From positions 1 to 64,000 of the forward strand of contig JAFEMX010000010.1 in assembly GCA_016892645.1 (NCBI GenBank): a stretch of DNA of 64,000 nt, given 5' to 3'. The position numbers were made by a program, and so were the translations under genes. This stretch comes from Micrococcaceae bacterium RIT 802 (GTDB taxonomy: Bacteria > Actinomycetota > Actinomycetes > Actinomycetales > Micrococcaceae). The notes under the pieces were generated by a model. It had not been told where the DNA came from and ran no database searches. It was given only the letters and a program-made list of their open reading frames with translations. Each line of letters starts with the position of its first letter. The first letter of the stretch is position 1. This document shows, one piece after another, positions 43,976 through 52,731 of the stretch.

Positions 43976-45436
43976 ATGTCAGAGACCGACGTCGACCGTC
44001 ACGAAAATCCGGGTGCGAGCACCTCGCTGATCAAGGCGTTGGGCAGCTGGGACACCCTGGCCATCGGGTTCGGGGCCATGATCGGCTTCGGCTGGGTCGT
44101 GCTGACCGGAGGCTGGCTCGAATCGGCCGGGACGCTGGGCGCGGTGCTCGCCTTCGCGGCGGGCGGCGTGATCATGGCGCTGGTGGGCCTGACCTACTCG
44201 GAACTGGTCGCGGCGATGCCGCTGGCCGGCGGCGAGCACAACTACGTCATCCGCGGCATGGGCGCGCGGTGGGCATTCATCTGCTCGTGGGCGATCACTG
44301 GCGGCTACATCACCATCGTCGCCTTCGAGGCGGTGGCGCTACCGCGCACCGCCCTCTACCTCTTCCCCGGGTTGAAGTCGGTCAGACTGTGGGAGATCGC
44401 CGGATCCGAGGTCTTCCTCAGTTGGGCGCTCGTAGGCGCCGGCGCGGCCGTGATCCTGACCGTCCTGAACATCGTGGGAATCAAGCTGGCCAGCGCTGCC
44501 CAAACCTTCGCCGTCGTCTTCCTGCTCATCGTGGGCCTGATGCTGGTGACCGGCTCCTTCGTCGGCGGAGAGACCGGGAACCTGCAGCCGCTGTTCACCG
44601 GTGGTGCCGCGGGCTTCCTGACGGTCCTCGTCGTCGTGCCCTTCCTGTTCGTGGGGTTCGACGTGATCCCGCAGTCGGCCGAGGAGGTCAAGATCCCACC
44701 CCGGCAGGTCGGCAAGCTCGTCGTCGTCTCCGTCATCATGGCCGCCGTCTGGTACATCATGGTGGTGTTGACGACGGCCTCGTCGATGGGCGTGAAGGAT
44801 CTGGCCGGTTCCGAGCTGGCGACGGCGGACGGCATGGCGGCCTTGTGGGGCACCGACGTCATGGGCAAGGTGCTGGTCGCCGGTGGCATCGCCGGCATCA
44901 TCACTTCCTGGAACTCCTTCCTGATCGGTGCCTCGCGGCTGATCTTCGCGATGGGCCGCTCGAAGATGCTCCCGGCATGGTTCGGGCGGTTGAACCCCCG
45001 GTTCCGCACGCCGGCCAACGCACTGTTGTTCATCGGCGCGTTGTCGGTGGCCGCGCCCTTCTTCGGCGAGGCCATGCTCGGGTGGCTGGTCGACTCTGGC
45101 TCGCCGAGCATCGTGATCGCCTACTTCCTGGTCGCCGTGTCGTTCCTGCTGCTGCGCCGCCGGGAACCGGCCATGGACCGGCCGCTGCGCGTGGGCGGGA
45201 AGGGCAAGGGTGGCCTGGTCATCGGCGTCCTGGCCGCCGTGTTGTGCCTGGGGCTGACCAGCCTGTACCTGCCCGGCATGCCGGCTTCGCTGGACGCGGC
45301 ACCGTGGATCCTGTTCGGACTGTGGTGGGTGGTTGGCGCGGCGTTCTTCTTCCGCATTCCGGGCGGCATCAAACCCGGGCCGGAGGCCGAGGAGGATCTG
45401 GCGCGGGCGTTGGCCGCCCGGGCCTCCCGGCGGTAG
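43976..45436 (+). CDS. APC-superfamily amino acid permease
   Basis: 486 aa with about twelve membrane helices. N-terminal GAMIGFGWVVLTGGWLE is the first-helix substrate loop of the family. A good ribosome site (gaggagg, from 43963) precedes ATG 43976. Imports an amino acid or amine; no gene next to it reveals which. Confidence 0.9.
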   Translation: MSETDVDRHENPGASTSLIKALGSWDTLAIGFGAMIGFGWVVLTGGWLESAGTLGAVLAFAAGGVIMALVGLTYSELVAAMPLAGGEHNYVIRGMGARWAFICSWAITGGYITIVAFEAVALPRTALYLFPGLKSVRLWEIAGSEVFLSWALVGAGAAVILTVLNIVGIKLASAAQTFAVVFLLIVGLMLVTGSFVGGETGNLQPLFTGGAAGFLTVLVVVPFLFVGFDVIPQSAEEVKIPPRQVGKLVVVSVIMAAVWYIMVVLTTASSMGVKDLAGSELATADGMAALWGTDVMGKVLVAGGIAGIITSWNSFLIGASRLIFAMGRSKMLPAWFGRLNPRFRTPANALLFIGALSVAAPFFGEAMLGWLVDSGSPSIVIAYFLVAVSFLLLRRREPAMDRPLRVGGKGKGGLVIGVLAAVLCLGLTSLYLPGMPASLDAAPWILFGLWWVVGAAFFFRIPGGIKPGPEAEEDLARALAARASRR

Positions 45437-45489
45437 CTGATGGCGAACCGCCAAGCCGGACGGTCCTGCCGACCGCCCCCGCCGCGGCC

Positions 45490-45855
45490 TCAGATCCGGT
45501 CGTGCAGGGTGACGTGGTACCCGTCGGGGTCGACGAAGGTGAAGGTCACGCCAAACGGGCCCTCGGCGGGCGCCGAGGCGACGTGAATGCCGTCGGCGAC
45601 CAGCGCATCGTGGATCTGTTGTGCGTCGGGGGCGTGCATCCACACTCCGATACCCGCCCCCGGCTGGGGCACCGAATCGAGGTCGACTCCCGGGAGCGGC
45701 TCGCGGACGGCAAAGGCGACGGGTTCGGTCGCGAAGACGACAGCATGCGGTGGTCCGGGCTGGCGGCCCAGGCCCAGGTACCTTTCGTAGAACGCCGCAG
45801 CGCGATCGAGGTCTCGTACCTGCAGGGAAATGAAACTGGGACCGGTGGCGGCCAT
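45490..45855 (-). CDS. VOC-family protein controlled by MarR
   Basis: 121 aa, one VOC module (VRDLDRAAAFYERYLGLG, FTFVDPDGYHVTLHD). gagagg precedes ATG 45855. The divergent marR and its two operators suggest an inducible detoxification or resistance function; substrate unknown. Confidence 0.88.
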   Translation of the reverse strand: MAATGPSFISLQVRDLDRAAAFYERYLGLGRQPGPPHAVVFATEPVAFAVREPLPGVDLDSVPQPGAGIGVWMHAPDAQQIHDALVADGIHVASAPAEGPFGVTFTFVDPDGYHVTLHDRI

Positions 45856-45872
45856 GGTGATTCCTCTCGTTG

Positions 45873-45890
45873 ATGTCAGTTAGCTGACAT
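45873..45890. promoter_or_regulatory. MarR operator 1
   Basis: Perfect inverted repeat atgtca-gttagc-tgacat, extended to 7-bp arms if the inner g/c pair is counted. Same arms as operator 2. Confidence 0.85.
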
Positions 45891-45899
45891 GCAAAGCGT

Positions 45900-45917
45900 A
45901 TGTCAGAATGTTGACAT
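45900..45917. promoter_or_regulatory. MarR operator 2
   Basis: Inverted repeat atgtca-gaatgt-tgacat, 27 bp from operator 1 centre to centre, and running into the marR start codon at 45916. Fits autorepression. Confidence 0.85.
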
Positions 45918-46368
45918 GGATCAAGTGCGCACGGGAATCAACCTGGAAACGTCACCGGGCTATCTGCTCAAGGAGGCGGCCAGCGCCTTGCGGACGTCCA
46001 TGGAGGCGGTGCTTCGCCCCCTGGGCATGAACATCACCCATTACTCCTGCCTCGAGCTGTTGGCCCAGCGGCCGGGACTGTCCAATGCCGAACTCGCCCG
46101 GGGTGCCTTCGTGTCGCGGCAGTCGATGAACGTGCTCCTACAGTCGCTCGAACGCGATGGCCTGGTCAGCCGGGCCGAGCAGGCGCCGTCCGGGAGGGCC
46201 CTCCCGACGCGGCTCACGTCGCGCGGCGAACTCCAGCTCCGGGAGGCGAGCGCCGCAGTCAAGGCGGTGGAAACGCGCATGCACGCCGATCTCACTGCCG
46301 CTGAACTGGGTCAGCTGCAAGATCTCCTCGGCCGCTGCATTACGGGCTTGTCCGGCCCGGTCGCCTGA
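45916..46368 (+). CDS. MarR-family regulator
   Basis: 150 aa winged helix. HTH: LSNAELARGAFVSRQSMNVLLQ; wing with Arg-rich tip. ATG 45916 chosen because the upstream in-frame ATG lies inside operator 1. Ligand unknown. Divergent from the VOC gene. Confidence 0.9.
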   Translation: MDQVRTGINLETSPGYLLKEAASALRTSMEAVLRPLGMNITHYSCLELLAQRPGLSNAELARGAFVSRQSMNVLLQSLERDGLVSRAEQAPSGRALPTRLTSRGELQLREASAAVKAVETRMHADLTAAELGQLQDLLGRCITGLSGPVA

Positions 46369-46406
46369 TTCCCCAGACGCCGTCAGGCCGTCGGCGCCGG
46401 ACGCCG

Positions 46407-46703
46407 CTAGGCAACGCCGTCGACGGTCCGGAGCTTTCCAGTGGCCGGGTCGCCGTCATCGAAGAGTAGCCGGCGCGCTTCCTTCAGCGCCCGGCCGGAG
46501 TCCTTCTTGTCGAGCTGGGCGAGCAACAGCAGGTTGGCTATGCGTTGTTCGCGGCGGGTACGGGCTGCCTCGCGGGCCATCTCGACCATTGCCAAGACCC
46601 GGGCGTGGGCGCGCAGCCCGCGGGCCTCGACGCTCGCATCCTCCGGCTGCGTGCAGCTGAGCAGCTCGAGGGCGTCGTTCAAGATGTCACTGGTCGTGGG
46701 CAC
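46407..46703 (-). CDS. Small helical protein, unknown function
   Basis: 98 aa, nearly all helix, Ala/Arg/Leu/Glu-rich (RIANLLLLAQLDKKDSGRAL). ATG 46703. No family recognised. An inverted repeat lies 17 bp upstream. Confidence 0.65.
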   Translation of the reverse strand: MPTTSDILNDALELLSCTQPEDASVEARGLRAHARVLAMVEMAREAARTRREQRIANLLLLAQLDKKDSGRALKEARRLLFDDGDPATGKLRTVDGVA

Positions 46704-46719
46704 GTCACTCGATCCTTGG

Positions 46720-46739
46720 GGATCACCTCAACGTGATCC
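46720..46739. promoter_or_regulatory. Inverted repeat upstream of the small helical gene
   Basis: ggatcac-ctcaac-gtgatcc, perfect 7-bp arms, 17 bp before ATG 46703. Operator or chance; no matching regulator known. Confidence 0.4.
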
Positions 46740-46824
46740 GCATCATGTTCGGTCGTTGGTCTGCCACCCTACCCACCGACCGCGCCCGGGCGAAATCCCC
46801 GACGACCAGGTGAAGCGGACGATG

Positions 46825-46867
46825 CACCAGGCGGTCCCGAAGGTTCAGCCTTCGGGACCGCCTGGTG
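46825..46867 (-). terminator. Strong hairpin downstream of the Nramp-like gene
   Basis: Perfect 19-bp stem with a five-base loop (ttcag on the plus strand), beginning nine bases after the Nramp-like stop. No T-run, common in actinobacterial terminators. Confidence 0.8.
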
Positions 46868-46875
46868 GGTAGCGA

Positions 46876-48204
46876 TCAGCCGAGCAACGTCGTCAACAGG
46901 CGAACCGATGTGGCCAGGATGGCGATTATCCCGACGGCAGCGGCCAGGTTATGCCACCACCTGTTGCGGAGGTCTCCCATGAGCGAACGGCGGTTGCTCA
47001 TGATGACCAGCAAGACGCCCAACAACGGGGAGACCAGGACGGTCAGGGACTGGGCGATGACAATCAGGCCAACCGGGGATCCTTGGAAGGTGAGTGTGGT
47101 GGCCAGTCCAAACGCCAAGATGACTCCCGTGACAACTCGGGCGGTGACGGATCCACCCGCCCCTCCCCTGCCGAGCGCATCCGACAGCATGGTGCCGCCA
47201 GCCGTGGCATTGGCGATCATCGAGGAAAACGCCGCCCCTGAAAGACCCAGGGCGAAGATCGTCGAGCCGACCGCGCCCGCCAACGGTGCGAAAACCGAGG
47301 CCAGGGCATTGATCGTCGCTGCCTCTTGTCCGGTCTTGCCCAGCACCGAGGCCGCGACGACGATGACCAGGACGGTCATGATGCCGGGGGCGACGATTCC
47401 CGGGATCGTGTCCATCAGCGTGATGTCCCGATAGTCGGCGCGGGTCCTGTGGTGTTCACGGATTCCATAGGAGTTGTAGAACGCCGCGTTGATGGAAAAG
47501 TTGGTGCCGACCAGTGCGACCACGAGAATCTCACTGCCCGCCGGCAGCGTCGGCGCCATGCCCTCAAGCGCCTGGTACCAGTCGGGCTGGGCCAGCACCG
47601 CGCTGGCTATGAACGCGACGCCCATGAGGGCGACTACGCCCAGCAGGATCCGCTCGATGATGCCGTAGACGTTCTTGAACGCCAACACGAAACCGACGGC
47701 GATCGTACACACCACAGTCCAGACCACCGGGGAGCCGCCAACGATCATCGACAAGCCGAGCCCGGAACCAACGGCGTTGCCGACCGAGAACATGAGGGTG
47801 ATGAAGAAGACCCCGACGCCGGCAGCGTAGCCAACTGGACGGCCCAGATGCTTCTTGATCGCGCTGATGAGCGAGAGTGGCGAGGCGATGCCGAGCCGAA
47901 CGCTCATGTCGGTGAAGAAGATCATCAACAGCGTCGAGACGGCAATTACCCAGATCAAGGTGTAGCGGTATCCACTGCCCGCCTGGACGGCAGTGGCCAA
48001 ATTGCCGGGACCGAATTGCCACGCACCGACCACGAAGGCCGGCCCCATTAGTGCCAGGTATCCCAGGAGGGTCCGTTTCTCCGGTGAAGCCGATGGGTCT
48101 GCCGCCTTTGGTGCCGATGGATCCGGGACGGCCGCGGCCCTCTCGGCCCGCAGGGTATCAATGCGGCTCTCGGGGTGAGCCGCTGAATCTTTGAGCTCGC
48201 TCAT
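46876..48204 (-). CDS. Nramp-superfamily transporter lacking canonical metal ligands
   Basis: 442 aa, about eleven membrane helices after a 45-residue polar N-terminus. aaggagg sets ATG 48204. Helix 1 reads GPGN (65-68) where metal Nramps have DPGN, and helix 6 reads GTNFSINAA (233-241) where they have MPH. Both key ligands, Asp and Met, are gone, so Mn/Fe transport is unlikely by the standard site. The neighbouring DapA-like aldolase and LacI regulator suggest a different, perhaps organic, substrate; this is inference. Confidence 0.82.
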   Translation of the reverse strand: MSELKDSAAHPESRIDTLRAERAAAVPDPSAPKAADPSASPEKRTLLGYLALMGPAFVVGAWQFGPGNLATAVQAGSGYRYTLIWVIAVSTLLMIFFTDMSVRLGIASPLSLISAIKKHLGRPVGYAAGVGVFFITLMFSVGNAVGSGLGLSMIVGGSPVVWTVVCTIAVGFVLAFKNVYGIIERILLGVVALMGVAFIASAVLAQPDWYQALEGMAPTLPAGSEILVVALVGTNFSINAAFYNSYGIREHHRTRADYRDITLMDTIPGIVAPGIMTVLVIVVAASVLGKTGQEAATINALASVFAPLAGAVGSTIFALGLSGAAFSSMIANATAGGTMLSDALGRGGAGGSVTARVVTGVILAFGLATTLTFQGSPVGLIVIAQSLTVLVSPLLGVLLVIMSNRRSLMGDLRNRWWHNLAAAVGIIAILATSVRLLTTLLG

Positions 48205-48312
48205 GGCGAGACCTCCTTCTACAGCTTCAGCGCTGCTGGCCATCACGGCCTGCGGGGAGTATGGGAAAAGTCTAGGTCTATGGAGAGTGCGCGTCGGGAT
48301 CGGGTTCGTTCA

Positions 48313-48346
48313 CGGGTTGGCCGTAGCGGCAGCCACGGCCAACCCG
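48313..48346 (-). terminator. Hairpin downstream of the DapA-like gene
   Basis: Perfect 12-bp stem cgggttggccgt / acggccaacccg with a ten-base loop, 12 bp after the aldolase stop and before the Nramp-like gene. Would partly separate the two transcripts. No T-run. Confidence 0.65.
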
Positions 48347-48358
48347 GGGATAGATGGA

Positions 48359-49294
48359 TCAGGCCGGGACGGTCACCGAGTTCAGCTGGGCAGATTCCAG
48401 TGCCAGCGCGATCTCGGCGCCGGCCCCTTCGGGCAGGGGCAGCAGCGGTTCCCGGACCGTGGCATGTTCCAGGATGCCGCGGTGCACGAGTCCTTCCTTC
48501 AGCGCAACGGTGCCCTCCATGTGGGAGCCGCGGTGGTAGACCTTCTGAGTGACGGGGAAGAGCCGGTCGTGAATGCGCCGTGCAGCGGCATAGTCACGCG
48601 CTTTGCCGGCAGCAATGAGCTCCACGAGCGGCTCGGGTGCCAATCCGCCGTACCCGACGAGGGCGCCGTCGACATCGAACATGGTGTGCAAGAGATATTC
48701 GTCGTGGCAGGTCAGGATCTGCAACTCCGGGTAGGTGGCGCGCAGGATGGGGATTTCGGTGTCCCAGCGGCGCATGTTCCGGACGCCGTTTTTGGTCGCG
48801 AACACGCCTTCCTGGCCGGCGATGTCGAGTTGAGTTTCCAGGTCGTAGGTGGCCTTGGTGGCGTCCGGGTACTGGAACAGGATGAGCGGCAGCCCGCTGG
48901 TCTCGTAGATTTCCTTGTACCGGGTCTGCGGAGCACCCTTCTGGTAGCCAAAGCGCAGCCAGCCGTGTGACGGGTAGACCAAGCCTGCCGAGGCGCCGGC
49001 CTCGACGGCCCGCTGGGCTTCCTGCGCGGCGACGGTGTTTCCTTCGGCGGTGATGCCGGCAATGATCGGCAGTTGGCCGTCCACGGATTCGCGGAAGGCG
49101 GCGATGACCGACGCCTGCTCTTCTTGTGTGAGGAACGTGCCCTCACCAGCGTGGCCCAGGACGACAAGGCCCTTGACACCGTCGACACTGCCCAACCATG
49201 AACCCAGCCGATGAATGGCCTCAACGTCGACGGCCCCATCGCGGGTGAAGGGGGTGACAGGGGCGGGAACCAGCCCGCGGAGATCGATGCTCAT
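48359..49294 (-). CDS. Dihydrodipicolinate synthase/N-acetylneuraminate lyase-family aldolase
   Basis: 311 aa class I aldolase TIM barrel. Schiff-base Lys168 (VFATKNG) and Tyr142 (FQYPDAT) are present; the GTTGE-type substrate loop reads GHAGEG. It is therefore not housekeeping DapA. ATG 49294 follows agagg; an ATG at 49315 lacks one. Probably cleaves or forms a 2-keto acid of a sugar acid or similar. Same direction as the Nramp-like gene; divergent from lacI. Confidence 0.88.
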   Translation of the reverse strand: MSIDLRGLVPAPVTPFTRDGAVDVEAIHRLGSWLGSVDGVKGLVVLGHAGEGTFLTQEEQASVIAAFRESVDGQLPIIAGITAEGNTVAAQEAQRAVEAGASAGLVYPSHGWLRFGYQKGAPQTRYKEIYETSGLPLILFQYPDATKATYDLETQLDIAGQEGVFATKNGVRNMRRWDTEIPILRATYPELQILTCHDEYLLHTMFDVDGALVGYGGLAPEPLVELIAAGKARDYAAARRIHDRLFPVTQKVYHRGSHMEGTVALKEGLVHRGILEHATVREPLLPLPEGAGAEIALALESAQLNSVTVPA

Positions 49295-49326
49295 TTTCGC
49301 TACCTCTGCATTCATTTGATGTGATG

Positions 49327-49355
49327 TTCCGAAAACTTTGGGAACGTTTGCGGAA
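49327..49355. promoter_or_regulatory. Candidate LacI-family operator
   Basis: ttccgaaaac-nine bases-gtttgcggaa, arms matching at nine of ten positions, between the divergent aldolase and lacI genes. A shorter repeat cacgt-cgca-acgtg lies at 49374-49387. Confidence 0.5.
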
Positions 49356-49480
49356 TCCTTTTCAATAGTGATCCACGTCGCAACGTGATGTCAATAGGCG
49401 CTTGCAGATCCGACGACATAGAGTGATGGCAGGGCCGCGAAGATCGCGTTGCCGCTTGCCAATTGAAGGGAGCCTCGTTC

Positions 49481-50500
49481 ATGGAATCGCCAGAGCACGG
49501 CGTCACGCTCAAGGACGTGGCTGCCGCCGCCGGCGTCAGCATCTCCACAGCGAGTCGCGCTTTGGACGACCGGGGCGCGGCCGTAAAGTCCGACACCGCC
49601 GACCGCGTTCGCCAACTTGCAGAGAAGCTCGGCTATCGACGCAACGCGTTTGCTTCCAGTTTGCGACGAGGGGAAACCCGCACGTTGGGTGTGCTCGTCC
49701 CCCGGCTGAGTGACACGGTCATGGCGATGACCTTCGAGGCTCTTGATCGCGCCGCTGCCGACCGGGGATACTTTGCCATTGTTGCGACCAGCGGAGACGA
49801 CCCGGTCGATGAGCGCCGGGCCGCAGAGACGCTGCTGGACCGCAATGTCGATGGCCTGATTCTGGCCACTGCCCGATTGGACGATCAACTGCCCCGCAGC
49901 CTGCGCGAACGCGGGATTGCGCATTCCCTCGTCTTGCGCACCGATGGCATCAGCCCTTCTGCGCTCGGCGACGACGAGCTCGGTGGCTATCTGGCAGTCC
50001 GCCACCTCCTCGATCTGGGCCACAGCGCCATCGCAGTCGTGACCGGGCCCAATTTCACCTCCAGCGCCAATTCCCGCCTCGAAGGGGCGCGACGTGCGCT
50101 GGATGAAGCCGGAGTGGATTTGCCCGCTTCATGGTCGATTGCTGCTGGGTATGGACTGCGCCAGGGATTCGAAGCCGGCGAGCAATTGTTCGATCCGAGC
50201 TCAGACCGGTTGCCAACTGCTGTCTTTGCCGCGAATGACAATATCGCCTTGGGGTTGATGGCCGTCGCGGCTCGTCGTGGACTGCAGATAGGTTCGGACT
50301 TGGCGCTAGTGGGCTACAACGACATTCCACTGGCTTCGATGCTGCCGACTCCGCTGTCCTCGGTGCATGTCCCCTTTGATGACATCGCACGTACTGCTGT
50401 GGACCTGGTCCTCAAACCACCCTCAGGTGGCCCGCGGCACGCAGCCCTGCCGACCCTGATCCCCCGGGCATCGAGCGGACAGGCACTCCACCCGGCCTAG
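49481..50500 (+). CDS. LacI-family transcriptional regulator
   Basis: 339 aa. N-terminal HTH (VTLKDVAAAAGVSISTASRAL) with hinge helix, then a periplasmic-binding-protein-like sensor domain (LGVLVPRLSDTV, VFAANDNIALGL, LVGYNDIPLA). aaggg sets ATG 49481. Probably represses the aldolase and Nramp-like genes until their substrate appears. Confidence 0.92.
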   Translation: MESPEHGVTLKDVAAAAGVSISTASRALDDRGAAVKSDTADRVRQLAEKLGYRRNAFASSLRRGETRTLGVLVPRLSDTVMAMTFEALDRAAADRGYFAIVATSGDDPVDERRAAETLLDRNVDGLILATARLDDQLPRSLRERGIAHSLVLRTDGISPSALGDDELGGYLAVRHLLDLGHSAIAVVTGPNFTSSANSRLEGARRALDEAGVDLPASWSIAAGYGLRQGFEAGEQLFDPSSDRLPTAVFAANDNIALGLMAVAARRGLQIGSDLALVGYNDIPLASMLPTPLSSVHVPFDDIARTAVDLVLKPPSGGPRHAALPTLIPRASSGQALHPA

Positions 50501-50782
50501 CCTTGGCCCGAAAGGGCCCCCCGGAGCACAACAGAACTTGCGCATCCGTTCCGTGGATTTTCCCCGTGCCACCGATGAATTTGCCGCTCCGCTGCCGGCT
50601 TGCTCTTCCAGCAACTGGGCAATGCGGATTGCTCCGCCGAGTGCTCGATGCGTGGAACGAATGCCATTTAGCCAAGGGTGGGCTGCCTTCAAGCCAGTCC
50701 CGAGCGGACTTCGGCTCGCCTTCACACGGACCCGGCCCGCGGTGTATCGACATGTCACGCCGCCTCCTGCAACGATGTCACC
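50501..50782. other. Spacer with a short hairpin, no gene recognised
   Basis: 282 bp between lacI and the AraC gene. A ggccc-gaaa-gggcc hairpin at 50505-50518 may end the lacI transcript. No recognisable gene, although both strands have open frames. Confidence 0.5.
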
Positions 50783-51646
50783 ATGCCCACCAGCCGCGGC
50801 CCGCTCCGCCCCATCGGCCCAGGAGAAGTGCATCTCAAGCGCTTCGACCCCGCCCCGGCTTTGGCCGGACTGGTCAGGCACTACTGGATCTCGCAGTGGG
50901 ACATCCCGGAGGGTGCAGACCACGAGCAGAGAATCCTCGCCTACCCCGCCTGCAATCTCGTGGTGGAGACCGGTGGGACGACTCCGGATCCGCACGGCCG
51001 GCTCTACGGACCAGTGACGGGCCTGAGCCGCAAGCGCCTGGCGGGCCAGGGCAGCGGGTTCGGGGTGCTGTTCCAACCGGCCGCCGGTGCGTTGCTGTCG
51101 GATGTGCCGATGCTCGAGCTCGCCGATTCCAGCCGTCCGGCCGCGGCCATCGGCTTCACGGCCGGACCGGCGATCGCCGGGGCCCTGGAAACGAGCCCAG
51201 CAGCACCGCCCATCACGGAGGAAGACAGCGACAGTGAAGCACCGCCGTCGTACCTCGGGGTCTTCGAGCACTGGCTGGCGTCCCGACTGCCGGACGGGGT
51301 GGATGACGATGGGCTGCTCATCAACCGCATCGCGGACGAGGTGGAGAACGACGGCGGCCTGCTCCAGGTCCGCGTCCTCGCCTCCCGGTTCGGCCTCGGC
51401 GAGCGCGCACTGCAGCGGCTGGTGCATGAGCGGTTGGGGCTCACGCCCAAATGGCTGATCCAGCGACGGCGGCTCCAGGAGGCCGCCCACCTGCTCTCGC
51501 AGGGGGCTGGGCCGGACCTGGCCCGATTGGCATATGCGCTGGGGTACGCAGACCAGGCGCATTTTTCGCGGGATTTCTCCGCGGTGACGGGGATGAACCC
51601 TACGCAGTATCTCCGCCAGCCAGGAACTGCTCCAACCACGCGTTAA
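50783..51646 (+). CDS. AraC-family regulator
   Basis: 287 aa. N-terminal cupin-like ligand region (DPAPALAGLVRHYWISQWDI, as in the DUF6597 group) and C-terminal double HTH (VLASRFGLGERALQRLVHE; AYALGYADQAHFSRDF). ATG 50783. Overlaps the opposing VOC gene by 47 bp at its 3' end. Confidence 0.88.
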   Translation: MPTSRGPLRPIGPGEVHLKRFDPAPALAGLVRHYWISQWDIPEGADHEQRILAYPACNLVVETGGTTPDPHGRLYGPVTGLSRKRLAGQGSGFGVLFQPAAGALLSDVPMLELADSSRPAAAIGFTAGPAIAGALETSPAAPPITEEDSDSEAPPSYLGVFEHWLASRLPDGVDDDGLLINRIADEVENDGGLLQVRVLASRFGLGERALQRLVHERLGLTPKWLIQRRRLQEAAHLLSQGAGPDLARLAYALGYADQAHFSRDFSAVTGMNPTQYLRQPGTAPTTR

Positions 51647-52151
51647 CGCGGGCTTCGGACTCCTCGCGGGAAAGATCCTCCACCCGGGTCATGATGCTCC
51701 AGCGCCGGGCGAACGGATCCATGATGCTGGCAAAGCGATCCCCCGACACGAAGTTCGACGGCTGTTCGGCGATCGTAGCCCCACGCTCCGCGGCCTTCGC
51801 GACGACGGCATCCACGTCTTGGACGTACACGCAGATCGAGCCGTTCACGGCCGATGGATCCTGTGGCTTGAGCCCGTTGCCCTCCATCGGATCACCCAGC
51901 TGCAGGACGCCGTTCCCGAAATCGAGTTCTGCGTGGGAGACGGTCGGCGTGCCATCCGGCAACGGGGCACCAGGCATCTGGGACAGGACGGTGGCGCCGA
52001 AGACCTCACGGTAGAAGGAGATGGCTTCCGTGGCCGGCTGCACCACCAAATAGGGGGTCAGCGAGGTGTACCCGTGGGGCACGCCGTCGGTGGTGTGTTC
52101 GCCGGTGGCCGGAGCGGTCGGTTCGCCGGCGGCTGTGGATGCGGTGGTCAT
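51600..52151 (-). CDS. VOC-family protein (PhnB-like)
   Basis: 183 aa. A Thr/Ala-rich N-terminus of about 28 residues, then one VOC module: LTPYLVVQPATEAISFYREVFGA, SHAELDFGNGVLQLGD, MDPFARRWSIMTRVEDL. aaagga sets ATG 52151. Substrate unknown. Confidence 0.85.
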   Translation of the reverse strand: MTTASTAAGEPTAPATGEHTTDGVPHGYTSLTPYLVVQPATEAISFYREVFGATVLSQMPGAPLPDGTPTVSHAELDFGNGVLQLGDPMEGNGLKPQDPSAVNGSICVYVQDVDAVVAKAAERGATIAEQPSNFVSGDRFASIMDPFARRWSIMTRVEDLSREESEARVNAWLEQFLAGGDTA

Positions 52152-52317
52152 GGCTGGTCCTTTCACGAATGGGCTACTCCCCCAGTGAACCTCCCCTGGC
52201 ACGCCCGCGTCTTGAAAAAATCCGACGACGGGCTGGCGCCTGCCCGTCATGCCTCGCCAGAGTGCTGGTCCCCTGCGCACAATGGGCCCAGGGACTTCTT
52301 GGAAAGGAGGATCCATC

Positions 52318-52731
52318 GTGCTGCTCGATGGAATCAACCACGTAGCCGTGCTGTCGCACGATGTCGCGCGTCTCGGACGGTTCTACGAGTCGGTCTTTGA
52401 TGCCGTCGTCGGTGAGACGCGGGACCACGGGCCCGGCGAGACCATGACGAACATCAGCATCGGGCCGGCCACCGTCCTCAACGTCTTCGTCATCGATGGC
52501 AACTCAGAGGCCGACCGGCAAACGCCGATGTGGGGTCGCGGACGCATCGACCATCTTGGCCTGTCGGCCGCATCCGAGGAGGCCTTCGAGGACATCCGCA
52601 CCCGCCTCATCGCCTCCGGTGCCAGCGACGGAAAGATCAACGACTTCGGCTCTGAATTCAGCATCTTCTTCCGTGACCCCGATGGGCTGGAAGGCGAGGT
52701 ACTGGTGAAGAAGTCGGGGCAACGGCCCTAG
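52318..52731 (+). CDS. VOC-family protein
   Basis: 137 aa, one VOC module (DGINHVAVLSHDVARLGRFY; FFRDPDGLEGEVLVK). GTG 52318 is set by aaaggagg (52303-52310). Divergent from the PhnB-like gene. Shares CTAG stop with the HNH gene. Confidence 0.85.
   Translation: MLLDGINHVAVLSHDVARLGRFYESVFDAVVGETRDHGPGETMTNISIGPATVLNVFVIDGNSEADRQTPMWGRGRIDHLGLSAASEEAFEDIRTRLIASGASDGKINDFGSEFSIFFRDPDGLEGEVLVKKSGQRP

Noticed and set aside
43976-45873. Plus-strand frame continuing past the amino acid permease in another frame
   Set aside because: Shadow of the permease gene, Arg/Gly-rich, no similarity.
48359-49294. Housekeeping DapA (lysine biosynthesis)
   Set aside because: Substrate loop differs from GTTGE, and context is LacI plus a transporter rather than dapB or an RNase J gene.
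50538-50782. Possible gene between lacI and the AraC gene
   Set aside because: No ribosome site, no family, composition intermediate; not enough to call.
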